Positions 1 to 10,929 of a stretch of 64,000 bases of DNA are shown here, one piece after another; the stretch's first letter is position 1, and each line of letters opens with the position of its first letter. The stretch covers positions 38,308,844-38,372,843 of the forward strand of contig NC_034009.1 of NCBI RefSeq assembly GCF_000346465.2. Reading direction: 5' to 3'. The notes under the pieces were generated by a model. That model was not told the DNA's origin and made no database searches. It saw only the letters and a program-made list of their open reading frames with translations. Position numbers and translations under genes: made by a program. This DNA is from Prunus persica (taxonomy: Eukaryota; Streptophyta; Magnoliopsida; Rosales; Rosaceae).

Positions 1-9
1 GAGAGAGAA

Positions 10-3000
10 ATGTGGCTGCCTAATAATCATGTTGACAAGAAGGAAGGAGGGAATGGGATTGTGGCACTGGCCATAGACAAGGACAAAAACAGCCAGAGTG
101 CACTCAAATGGTGTATAGACAGTCTTGTCAAACAAGGCCAAACAGTCCTTCTCATCCATGTCAAGATCAAACCTCCTGTGTTTTCCCAATCACCTTCTCT
201 TTCCACCCCAAGTATGCATTATCTCTGTGCATATATATATATTTATTTATTTTTTTCCTTCATGCTTTTCTTCTTCTTCTTCTTCTTCTGTTCCATAATT
301 TCTGCACACCAGAAAATAACAACATACTTTTTGGGTGCAGGAAGTAACCCAAATTGGGACCAACATTTGGTATGCAAAGACCCTGATCCCCAAACCAAGG
401 AATTGTTCCTTCCTTTTCGTGTTTACTGTACACGTAAAAATGTGAGTGTGATGAAATTATGTTCGCTTGTCTTTTCAGTTAGTAAGCAACACAAAATCCT
501 ACCAGCATTATTGATCTTAATCTGCGCCTCCATATTAGTTGAGGCTTTTTGAGCATTGGCTTTTTCCTTTTTTTTGTTTTTTTTGTTTTTTGACTTCACT
601 CATTTTTATTTTTATTTTTGAAATCAGATACAATGCAAAGACATTGTATTAGAAGACTCTGATATAGCAAAAGCATTGAACGAGTACGTTACTCAATCTG
701 CAATCGAGCATTTGGTTGTTGGTGCCTCAGCAAAAACTGGCTTTCTCAGGTATATACTTTTTTTAACTCGGCTGCTGAAGCCTTAGTTAAAAAAAGAAAA
801 AAAAGAAAAAACCAATATCAAATTCTGGAAAGAAGGCTCTACAATTCTATAGGATGTTATGATGGTTGCATGCCTGTTGAATGGGATATGTGATAAAAGG
901 GCCTTGAAAGTCCACAGAACATTTTCTTATCTTCAAAAACCTTTTGTAGATTCAAAATCTCAGATGTTCCAGGAAACGTATCAAAGGGGGCACCAGATTT
1001 TTGTAATGTATATGTTGTGTCCAAGGGAAAACTTCAATCAAGGAGGTCTGCCTCACGTCCTGCCCCATCCATCTCACCCATACGAGCCCCAGTTCGTAGC
1101 CATACCCCAAGCGCAAAGTCAGAGCCTTATGTCTTCCCTCCGTCTGGCATGAAAGGTTAGTTTCTTGCACCTTAAGCATAATACTGCCTCACTAACTTTT
1201 TGCTCTAACATTTCTCAGTAAAACTTAATTGTTGGATCCTCTACCAGGACATGAAAAGCCACCAGAACCACACCGTAAATCCCATGATGAAATGGAAAAC
1301 TTCAGGTCAGTGGCACTCAGTTTCCCTTTCAATGAAGATAGACAAGAAGGTGTTATAAAACATAAAGCTGGTATTACCTACATTATTGTGAGAACTAACA
1401 TATAGTCATTATGGAAAGCAGGTCTCCATTCACTAGGAAAGGGCCAAATGGGAAGTCCTATGCAGATCTCCCTATGCCAGACACAGACATATCTTATGTT
1501 AGCTCTGGAAGGCCAAGCATTGACCGTATATTCCCTGCATTCTATGACAACCTAGATTCAGGAAGAATCACCCCGCCACGAATGTCAAGCAGCACAGAAA
1601 TAGACTTGAACCACAGCTTTGAGTCTATGCAGTACTTTGGACGGAGATCTGTGGATGTCAGCTCCTCTCCACCTACATTCTCTTCTGTCTCTCAGGATAG
1701 TGATCGATTATCCTCTGCATCACAGCCGATGGTAAGCATATGACTTTTTATCTAGTCATTTAATTTGACAAATATGTACTTCTTTCTCATACATTATTTA
1801 TGCTTGAATATACTTAAGTTTAGGTGAGGTGTGTCAAAACTTGAAATATATTGATTTATGTGTGATTGGACCAATGAGGCTCCTGACCATCATCCTATAA
1901 CTAGTTTTTGTATGGAGAAGTTTCACTTGCATTTACAGATTGTAGGTGTTAGGTCCCATTACTCAGTGGCATCCAAATTTTTTGTTACAATAGAGATGGT
2001 TGTGTTACTCAAAATTACAGGAAGATGTGGAGGCTGAAATGAGGAGGCTAAAGCTGGAGCTCAAGCAAACTATGGAAATGTATAGCACTGCCTGTAAAGA
2101 GGCACTCACGGCGAAGCAAAAGGTACCATAAATCTTATCAGCATTGCACCTCTGATGATTTTCACAGGAAGCTCTTATAAGATATCTATTCTACAGGCAG
2201 TAGAACTCCAGCGCTGGAAATTAGAAGAAGAAAGAAGATTGGAAGAGGCGCATCTAGCTGAGGAAGCTGCAATGGCTATTGTTGAAAGGGAGAGAGCTAA
2301 GTCCAGAGCAGCCATTGAGGCAGCTGAAGCAGCTAAGAGGATTGCAGAACTGGAAGCACAAAAAAGAATCAATGCAGAAATGAAAGCACTCAAAGAATCA
2401 GAAGAGAAGAGAAAGGCACTTAATGCTCTGCAACATTCGGATGTCAGGTATAGGAAGTACACAATTGATGAGATTGAGGCTGCCACAGAGTTCTTCACAG
2501 AATCTCGGAAGATTGGAGAAGGGGGTTATGGTCCTGTATATAGGTGTTATCTAGACCATACACCTGTTGCAATTAAAGTTCTACGCCCTGATGCTGCTCA
2601 AGGAAGATCACAGTTTAACCAAGAGGTACTTATGTTACCAGGATATGAATTTGGACTATTCGTTCGAAAGGATCTTGGCTTGCCAGACTGTCTAAACAAG
2701 AGAGATTTTCCCCACATATGCACCAATATTTAATGATAAAACATATTTCTATACCTTGTTCAGCTGTGGAACATTGTTGTTTCTTTTGTTGACTTGCTAA
2801 TGACCATGAACAGGTTGAAGTACTGAGCTCTATACGGCATCCGAACATGGTTCTCCTCCTGGGAGCCTGTCCTGAGTATGGATGCCTAGTTTACGAGTAC
2901 ATGGCTAATGGGAGCTTGGAAGATTGTCTCCTTCGTAGAGGAAACTCTCCACCTCTCTCTTGGCAACTTAGGTTTAGGATTGCAGCTGAAATTGGCACAG

Positions 3001-3728
3001 GCTTGCTTTTCCTCCACCAGGCTAAACCAGAGCCACTTGTGCACCGTGACTTAAAACCTGGCAACATCTTGATTGACAGGAACTTTGTGAGCAAGATCAG
3101 TGATGTTGGGTTGGCCAGGCTTGTGCCCCCAGCTGTTGCTGACAATGTGACACAATATCGAATGACATCCACAGCTGGCACATTCTGCTACATAGATCCT
3201 GAGTATCAGCAAACAGGCATGCTTGGTGTGAAGTCTGATGTTTACTCACTTGGGATAATGTTTCTACAAATGATCACAGCTAAGCCAGCAATGGGATTGA
3301 CTCATCATGTCGAAAGGGCTATCGAGAAGGGGACTTTCGAGGACATGCTGGATCCATCTGTGCCAGATTGGCCAGTTAAAGAAGCCATGAAGTTTGCCAA
3401 ACTTGCTCTCCAGTGTTCAGAGTTAAGGCGAAAAGACAGACCAGACCTTGGCAAGGTTATCCTGCCGGAACTCAACAGATTGAGAGGGATTGCTGAAGAC
3501 ACAATGCACCATACACTAATGGCTGGTGATAGCCCTTCATCTCAGCACAGCCAAGTTTCGATGCAGCTAGTAAGTTATATGGCCAACAAATTCGATTTTT
3601 TTTATTCATTTACAGCAAACCCAAAACCAACCCTAAAAGCTTCAAATGCTCAAAATGGTGTTCTTTGTTTTTTTGTTTGTTTTTTGCAGGAGGGGGGTGA
3701 ACCAGAGTCACATTCTGCCGCGAGCTAG
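10..3728 (+). CDS. USP-domain receptor-like cytoplasmic kinase (RLCK IX type, no U-box)
   Basis: Ten exons: 10-211, 341-441, 628-749, 950-1155, 1248-1305, 1422-1731, 2021-2122, 2197-2625, 2814-3569, 3690-3728. They sum to 775 codons (774 aa). The first about 150 residues form a universal-stress-protein fold (start VALAIDKDKNSQSALKW, end VVGASAKTGFLR). Next comes a Ser-rich linker, then a Glu/Lys/Ala-rich coiled coil encoded by exons 7-8. The kinase domain follows: glycine loop GEGGYGPV, lysine in VAIKVL, catalytic HRDLKPGNIL, and DVG in place of DFG. The protein ends shortly after the kinase with no U-box, so it belongs with the RLCK IX members that lack ubiquitin-ligase activity (Arabidopsis At4g31230/At2g24370 type, from memory). 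Substrate and pathway are unknown. The first exon starts nine bases into the window, so an upstream start cannot be excluded. Confidence 0.9.
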
Positions 3729-3970
3729 GAGGAACACATATCAACCACTCTCTAACATCACAAATATGTAGACTATTTAAGAGAACATGTTTAAGGGAAT
3801 GTAACTTTGTAAGTAAGCAGACCGAAAAAGAAAAAATGTACAAGTTTTGTAGATAAATTGATGAGCTCATGAAATTTCTCAGCATGTGTATCTGACTTTT
3901 TTGGTCTTTTGGTATTTTAGATTAGTCAATCACTTCTGAATTATCACTTTCTTACTCTCTTTTGTTTGCA

Positions 3971-4038
3971 AAGTAATACAAGTACGATGTTTTAGGGTTT
4001 AGGGTTTGCAAGTACAAGTAATACAAGTACGATGTTTT
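3971..4038. repeat. Short direct repeat flanking telomere-like TTTAGGG units
   Basis: A 23-bp string beginning AAGTAATACAAGTACG occurs at 3971 and again at 4016 (period 45). Between the copies lie two tandem TTTAGGG units, the plant telomere repeat, also known as a telo box when found in promoters. Confidence 0.7.
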
Positions 4039-4333
4039 GGTCGAAGCAACCAAAGATCCTTAGCGAAACTCTTTCCCTCTCTGACCAAAACATGTCATCT
4101 TGGCTCCTCTAAACCTTTATTTATTTATTTTAAGAAAAGGATTTCATTCATAAGCCAAGAAAGCATACAAAGACCGGCACGAATACAATGGTCTCGTTAA
4201 AATCTTCATAGGAAAACCACATGGGACAAACTCTAGGGTAGGAAAGAGTTCCACATTTTCATGGACTAACAAGAAAGTTCGACATAGGCCACTTTGGACC
4301 GCTACAAAGAACCCGAAAGAATATAGACGAAAC

Positions 4334-4613
4334 AAAGCACAACTCCAAGCCCCGCAAAGAACAACTCACTACAACTTAATACTGTCAAAGAAAAACTCCT
4401 ATGCACGCATATTTCAATGTATAGAACAACGTGTTGTGAGCGTTAGAACATAGCCAGCAGAAGTACCAATACCAAAGCACAACTCCAAGCGCCGCAAAGA
4501 ACAACCCGCCACAATGTAATACTGTCAAAGAAAAACTCCTATGCACGCATAATTCGATGTACAGAACAACATGTAGTGAGCATCACAACATAGCTAGCAG
4601 AAGTACCAATACC
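4334..4613. repeat. 140-bp tandem duplication, two diverged copies
   Basis: The block starting AAAGCACAACTCCAAG at 4334 is repeated from 4474. Both copies contain TACTGTCAAAGAAAAACTCC and end in AAGTACCAATACC. They differ by scattered substitutions, so the duplication is not recent. No coding capacity is evident. Confidence 0.8.
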
Positions 4614-5799
4614 AACTCCATGAATCTTAATCTAGGCCCTACCCGATAGGGCATAGGGGATCAAGAATGGCCTCTTAGCCTGACGAACTTCCAACATAAG
4701 AGCATCATAATAAGAACGTTTATCGGATGCCAAGCCCACAAACGTTTTAACAAACACATTAGGGAGAATTGGAAGACCCCTCGAGGTTGGCCTTTGTCAC
4801 CTTTTTAGCAAACTCGGCGAAATATTGCTCAACAATAGTAAAGGCTCTATCACTACTCGGATCCCATATCCCCACCACAACAAAACCCAGAGAGATGGAA
4901 CAGAGATCGCTACCAACAACCCTATCCGCCAAAAATCGAACCCAATACCGACGATCCTAGAACGCACCAAATCCATTCGATCCAAGAACTCCTAGAAGCC
5001 AACCACCAGTAAACTCCCAGCCGGCACCACCAGCACCTCGCCAAAATCCCTAGCTCCTCTAAACCTTGTCACCATTGTCAAAATTAACAACCTTAAACCT
5101 TGTCTGCTGAGGATTAACCAGCTAGGCTTAATTTCCAGATGATTCACTCAACAGCTCATTCCACAATTAGGTTATATGTTTCCGGTTAAATATCTTGGCC
5201 CATATATTACTATTTAGGGCACACCGAAAAATTTCTCATCAATACGAACAGTTTCAGTTAAAAACATTTGAAAATGGTTCCCTTTTTCATGGAGGGCCTT
5301 TGTAGTACTTAACAATTTGGTAGTATGATCTAATATAATGTTGCCCATTTGCTTTCGACGTCGACAAATCGTATTCATTCCATAAAAGATAGCTTAGTTG
5401 GAAATTAGATTGCCACTTATAAATCATCCTGATATCTTTGTCACATTGTGTTCAACGTTGGCCTTTTATCAAATTGCATGGATGAGAAAATGAATACTCT
5501 GAACCCATTTGGCCTTTCATAACAGAACAAGCTAAACATGGAGCCTAGTATTTCCTGTGTTCACAACATCGGCAAGAAGTTTCTCACTCTGAACCCTTTT
5601 GGCATTGATCTGTACCTGTTCAATGCTCTGCTTCAAGGTCCTTGTTATCAACGGGTTGGGGTGGGATTTGAAGAACTCATCTACTTCATTAACCTTCTCA
5701 AATGAAGCCAACTGCAGAGGAAGGTAACCACGAAAGGACAATGAGGGCACAAGAAGAGAAGGAAATGGAAAAGGCATTAGAACAAAAGGCCTCAAAGAC

Positions 5800-5805
5800 A
5801 GAGAG

Positions 5806-5836
<31 letters not shown>
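5800..5836. repeat. GA/TA microsatellite at the pseudogene deletion junction
   Basis: (GA)n at 5800-5810 runs directly into (TA)n at 5811-5836. Left of it the sequence matches the last-exon region of the intact copy (around 12340). Right of it the sequence matches intron 9/exon 10 of the intact copy (around 14466). The repeat therefore marks the breakpoint where about 2.1 kb is missing. Confidence 0.75.
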
Positions 5837-7236
5837 CATGCAATTAACTCTGTAACTTTCAGGAGAAATGGAATTAACTCTCTAACTTTTCTATGTATGA
5901 AGCAAGTGACTGTCTTGGTCCTAATTCTGGTCTGTTATCATGATTCAAGGTTGATTTCTAGAGCTTAATACTAAAGGAATTCATGTATTGGTGTTCTCTA
6001 CAATCACCTATGTAATATAATCATTCGCAAAGGAACAGAATGATCTTCCTCTTATATTAATAAATGGTTACCCTATTTCATTAACTGTATAACTTGAGGC
6101 ATACACAAATAAGACCATAGCTCAGTCTGGACCATGCTAACCATTTAAGGGTCAAGATCAGCCCAAACTCAAAATTCATGGTTACCCTATTTCATTAACT
6201 GATTAAATCCCGCACAATTGGACCAAAAGACTAGCTATTGAGCTAGTTCAGTATTTCACATCACAGTCCAACAATCTCCTCAAGATCTCTATCCTCTAAA
6301 AATCCTGCATGCCCAGAAGCCTCGATTTTTTGGAAATTTCCATGACGTAAATGTAATTTTTTTTAAAATAAGATAGTTGCTTCAATCTTCAAGGATACAT
6401 GCTAACAAACCAAAGGACTAACCTGGAAGCATTCAGCACCAAGATAGTTTTGTAGCATCCGGATAACAGAACCTCCTTTTCTATAACTTATTGCATCAAA
6501 TATTTCAACAACCTCAGCAGCATGATTGATCACCACCTGGCCAAAAAGAAGAAAGATTAAAACATAATATACCATAAACACATATAAACTAATGCCCTTC
6601 AATAAATGATGCCTTGAAAAGTATAGTGGTGAATAGTACTATGTGAAGCCTGTCATGCAAGTTATCCAGGTTCGATGCCGCAAAACAGCAAAAGTTTGGA
6701 CAACAGAACTAAAATAAAACCCATGAAAGACTGATTCCGCATAGAAGTACCTCAATGGGGTGAGATCCTTCAAGCCCATCCAGCTTGAGACCCCCAGTAA
6801 TTTCATCAAGAAACTTTGCCCACATTTTCGACTCTGGGAACAAGCTATCAGTAGCTAAATAGCTCACCTAATGGTGTTAAAATACTTACTTAAGTCCAAA
6901 AGCATATAAAATAACAAGTACAACAAATGAAATGAAGTGTTACCCATGTTGCAAATCCCTCGTTCAGCCATAAAAGTGTCTACCATTCCATCGTTACAAG
7001 ATTGCCAAACCACTGGTGTGCCAATTCATGTGCCACGGCAGTTGCAACCTGTCAAAAAAGCCAAATGAAAAACAATTCTTTATGGTTAAAAAACAACAGC
7101 TACATATCATATGAACCAAGCTAAATTCTGAAAGCTAGAGTTACATTCAAGATGTGTATGTTACCCATTGCTTGATCGCAGCTGCAGAGTGCTGTTCGTC
7201 ATTGAGCAAAGCGGTTTCTTGGTATGTAACTAAACC

Positions 7237-7239
7237 CTA
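7237..7239 (-). other. Premature stop inside the GAMEN motif of the APM1 pseudogene
   Basis: The minus strand reads ATG GAG AAT TAG GGT here, where the intact copy reads ATG GAA AAT TAT GGT (16009-16023). The GAMEN exopeptidase motif is followed by a stop instead of tyrosine. Confidence 0.95.
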
Positions 7240-8460
7240 ATTCTCCATGGCGCCAGGAAAATCAGGGATTGCAACCATATCCAATTTGGGCAAAGAGTAT
7301 GGCACAGCAAAGTAACTGTCACATTTCGTCAATGATTCCATTTTGAATGCCAAATATAATAATGCAGAATTAGCAGGGAAGGGGAAAAAAAAAACTAGAG
7401 AAACTAATAATCCACAACATGCATAAAGTGTAATTTAGAATTTGAATATGAATGCTTAGTAATTTTTTTGTAGTTTTGTGATCCAAAAACATACTCTTTG
7501 TAAAATTCAAGAGTCTTGACAGCAACGTCCAAAGCAAACTTCCCTTAGTTTGCCTTACCAACTTGACAATATACCCGAACTTTGACCCCTGTGGTGAGAT
7601 GAAATGTGACACCATGAAGAAAGGTTGTACAAGCATACACACAGAACAAAGGACAATGTGTATGAGTTTACCATCAGATGTATGATCTTCAACAAAATCA
7701 AACAACCCAACAACAACGGCCGCCAAATATGTAGACACGATTGGTAATTCTTGAAATGAAACTGTCTTCAGATGTCCATCCACTTTTTCTTCTACAATAG
7801 GCATGTTGGAAAGAGCTATTAATTCAGATGGAACATCATCCAGTCTAATCTTGAATGTAGCCTGCCAATCAATCAAAGTTCCGATAAGGATAAACGGGAT
7901 CAATTCAAACTCTAGAAATTCAACAACAATTTAACCACAACCGGAAGATTGATTTCTCATCTATAGTAAATTACCATTATAAACAACGTATCTCTTTCTT
8001 CCGAGGAGACTCAAAGATGCAATTAGAACAATGTGAAGCATCCAGAATCGCTTTCAACAAAATCACAAGATTCAAATACAAATCAATATTTAATTGAACT
8101 GAGTTTGTTAGACAGAGCAACCTTCCAAGCAGGTTCATCCCAGCAGGGAAAGCACCGCCTGGCATCAACCGGCGCAAACTGCGTAACTGCCATATTTTTC
8201 TTCTCACCATCACATAATGAACGAACCAAAGTTTAGCCATTGAAGTGTAATTAATATTGACTGTGTAAGTTGTAAGGAACCCAGAATTCAAAGAACACAC
8301 CTCTGTAGAATCCCTTCATCTTGTCATTCAAAATTCCTTCAAACCCAATACCCAAAACTCCCGAACCAATCGGCAGCGTCTCCCCAAACTCCAGAACCAA
8401 AATCCCATCTTCTTCAAATGTCTCAACTTTCCAAGGCTTGAAAAGTACCTGCTCTCAGAA

Positions 8461-8735
8461 ATCATTGTTAACTATAGTTATTATGTTAACTATGGTTAGC
8501 AAGTCAGTAAGTTTGTTACAAGTCTGGTACCTAGCACGTGTATTAGTTAGACAGCTAAGCTATGTGGTTAGTCAGTTAAGCTCCTCTGTAATCTGTTTAC
8601 ATATAAGAGTGGGCTATGCTTTGTAAAAGTCAGTTAATAATCAAAACTCAGAAATCCTTTAGTCCTCTCCATTTCTCTTTCTCTGTTTCTGATATCTCTG
8701 AAATACTCTTCTTCTTCTGTTCTGTTATCAATCAT
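8461..8735. mobile_element. Solo LTR (265 bp) with 5-bp target-site duplication
   Basis: The insert at 8466-8730 begins TGTTAACTATAG and ends CTGTTATCA, giving the TG...CA ends typical of LTRs. It is flanked by perfect ATCAT direct repeats (8461-8465 and 8731-8735). Internally it has a TATA-like ACATATAAGAG and a pyrimidine-rich 3' half, resembling a copia-type LTR. The corresponding intron 1 of the intact APM1 copy (around 17100-17140) lacks it. No internal retroelement genes are present, so it is best read as a solo LTR left by LTR-LTR recombination. Confidence 0.85.
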
Positions 8736-9234
8736 TTCATTACTTTCCTTTTTCTTTCTTGAGTACAATTGTCCAATTGTCCGAAGCAAGCAAGCAAATG
8801 CATCATGCATGGCCTGGCAGCAGGGATCAGTCAGTGGTACCTTGGAGGAAGCGAAAGACACGGAAGCGGCATCGACGGAGAGGTCGGCGGCGTCGAGGAC
8901 GATGAACAGGGTATCGCAGACGATGTCGAGGTGGACAGCGACGGAGCCGCCGAAACTGCAGGAGTTGAGGTCCGGTTTGAGCGTTATGTCGTACCGTTTC
9001 GGCAGGCGAGGGTGGTCTTTGAACTGCTCCATCTCCACCATGTGAACAAGTGCCGAGGACTTCGAAGTTGAACTGCTCTCTCCATCTCCATGTTGAAAAT
9101 TGGCGACAAATTGTTGACTTTGGAGGAGTTGTCCACGTTTGTCAAATGTATGGAACGGCTTGTCTCAGTTGGAATGAAACATATGACAATTGGTTCGAGT
9201 GCAAGGTGAGAGTGACACCGACTTAAATATTCAA

Positions 9235-9380
9235 ATAGTATAGCCCCGCGGCTATACTATTAAAATATCCGAATATATTTAAGGAGTAAACGTATAGCCG
9301 CACGGCTATACTCTTTAAAATATATATAAATATATTTCAATATTCGTATATATTTAAAGCGTACAGCCGCCTGGCTATAT
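9235..9380. repeat. Palindrome array GTATAGCC..GGCTATAC, left part
   Basis: Three imperfect palindromes lie at 9235-9260, 9292-9312 and 9361-9380, with arms AGTATAGCC/GGCTATACT or GTATAGCCG/CGGCTATAC around 2-4 bp centres. They are separated by AT-rich spacers of about 35-50 bp that themselves share phrases such as TATTAAAATATCCGAATAT. Each could extrude a short hairpin. Confidence 0.85.
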
Positions 9381-9401
9381 TATTAAGATTTCGAACATAA
9401 A

Positions 9402-10832
9402 GGGCTCGTTTGGTACACAGGACTGTCTTGGCATGGACTATGTTTAGGGACTGGTTTGGCTTGGCTTGGCTTGGTCTAAGTTAGATAACACTTATCCTGC
9501 GTTTGGTGTATGCTTGGACTAGGACTATAATTTTTTTATTTTTTCAAAAATATATATATGTATATAAGTATATTATAATAATATTATATATTTTAAATAA
9601 TATAAACGTACATACATATATATATATATAAGTGTATATAGATGTATATATGTATATTATAATATACATGGGTATAATACATATACATATATTTATATAT
9701 ATGTATGTATATTATAATATAATATATATATATGGGTATGTTATAATAATAATAATAATATACATGTATATACGTGTATATATGTATATTATATATGTAT
9801 GTATATATACATATATATTATATATATTATAAAATATATATGTATATATAATATATGTATAATATATGTATATATATTATATATTATAACATACATATAT
9901 ATACGTATATACATGTATATAATATATGTGTATATAGGTGTATCTATATATTATAATATATACATGGGTATAATACATATACATATACATATGTATATTA
10001 TATTAGATAATATATATGGGTATGTTATAATAATAATATACATGTATATACGTGTATATATGTATATTATAATATATATACATATAGTATAAATATATAA
10101 TGTATATGTCTATATACGTGTGCATATGTATATTATAATACATACATGGGTATAATATATACACATATATATATACTTATATATATGTATTATAATAATA
10201 TATATTACATATATACATGTATGCTATTATTATAATATTAATATGCATATGTATATGGGAATATTATAATAATAATATACGTGTATATATCTATATGTAT
10301 TTATATATTATATATGTATATATGTGTTTATATATATACATGTATATACGTGTATATATGTACCTTAATATATAATATAATATATGTTACATATATACAT
10401 GTATACATGTATGCTATTATTATAATATTAATATGTATGTGTATATGAGTATATTATAATAATAATAATATATGTGTATATATCTATATGTATTTATATA
10501 TATTATATATGTATATATGTGTATATATATATACTTGTATATGTGTATATACATGTATATATGTACATTATAGTATATGTGTATGTAATAATAATAATAA
10601 TAGTAATATATGTTATTAGTATTACAATATAATATATGCATCTCATACATTGGTAAACATAGGACTAGCTAATCCTCCCTTTCTTCATGGGATTAGTAGT
10701 CCCCTCTTAAGGAGGTGTTTTTGGTGGGCCCGGTATTAGCAATCCCATCTAAGACTAGAATTAAATGAAACAAACGTGGTACTAAATTTAGTCCAAGCCA
10801 GTCCAAGCCAAGCCTGTGTACCAAACGACCCC
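9402..10832. mobile_element. Inverted-repeat transposon with microsatellite core
   Basis: The left end GGGCTCGTTTGGTACACAGG is mirrored at the right end by CCTGTGTACCAAACGACCCC (one mismatch in 20). Subterminal GGCTTGGCTTGG on the left pairs in inverted orientation with CCAAGCCAAGCC on the right. Flanks share AAA on both sides, which fits a 3-bp target duplication of the PIF/Harbinger type, but this is too short to decide. There is no transposase, so it is non-autonomous. It splits the palindrome array. The family assignment is inference. Confidence 0.7.
9535..10640. repeat. AT-rich compound microsatellite, about 1.1 kb
   Basis: The stretch is almost entirely permutations of TATATGTATATA, TATACATGTATA and TATAATAATAATA. 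Larger blocks recur, for example ACATGGGTATAATA (9667, 9964, 10145) and ATACATGTATGCTATTATTA (10213, 10397). The ORFs across it, rich in Tyr, Ile and Met, are repeat translations and not genes. Confidence 0.95.
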
Positions 10833-10836
10833 AAAG

Positions 10837-10906
10837 AGTATAGCCACGCGGCTATACTATTAAAAATTTCGAATATATGTGAGAACTATAGCCGCCCGGC
10901 TATACT
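10837..10906. repeat. Palindrome array, right part
   Basis: Two further copies, 10837-10858 (AGTATAGCCACGCGGCTATACT) [arms of 9 bases around ACGC] and 10885-10906, continue the array interrupted by the transposon. A half copy (CGGCTATACC) follows near 10966. Confidence 0.85.
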
Positions 10907-10929
10907 CTTTAAATATATATATATATATC

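Larger units (their letters stand above)
3729..5531. other. Intergenic region with local duplications
   Basis: No gene recognised. The region holds the kinase 3' flank, a 45-bp-period direct repeat around a telomere-like motif (3971-4038) and a 140-bp tandem duplication (4334-4613). From about 5060 onward it matches 11630-11990, so it is the downstream edge of the APM1 segmental duplication. Short ORFs here have no recognisable domains. Confidence 0.6.
5532..9032 (-). pseudogene. Aminopeptidase M1 duplicate, nonsense-mutated and internally deleted
   Basis: Left copy of the tandem APM1 pair. Exon homologues lie near 8841-9032 (start MEQFKDHPRLPKRYDI), 8304-8452, 8119-8217, 7682-7862, 7500-7592, 7166-7318, 6953-7049, 6752-6868 and 6424-6536. 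Exons 10-18 are absent and only a damaged last exon remains (5532-5706). Compared with the right copy there are three in-frame stops: TAA at 7545-7547 (Gln in KANQGK), TAG at 7237-7239 (Tyr in GAMENYG) and TAG at 6980-6982 (second Trp of TMEWW, between the zinc-ligand HELAH and the LNEGFA glutamate). The C-terminal exon has small deletions and a changed end. Intron 1 carries a solo LTR. No M1 peptidase can be made from this locus, although it might still be transcribed. Confidence 0.92.

Noticed and set aside
3690..3728. A possible lost U-box at the end of the kinase gene
   Set aside because: The stop codon is in frame after a well-formed short last exon, and related plant kinases also lack the U-box, so there is no evidence of truncation.
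9632..10092. Long ORFs rich in Tyr, Ile and Met
   Set aside because: They are translations of the TATA/TACATG microsatellite and have no protein-like composition.
9235..10906. CRISPR-like repeat array
   Set aside because: The repeats are palindromes with similar AT-rich spacers in a plant nuclear context and no cas genes; unequal spacing rules out a CRISPR array.
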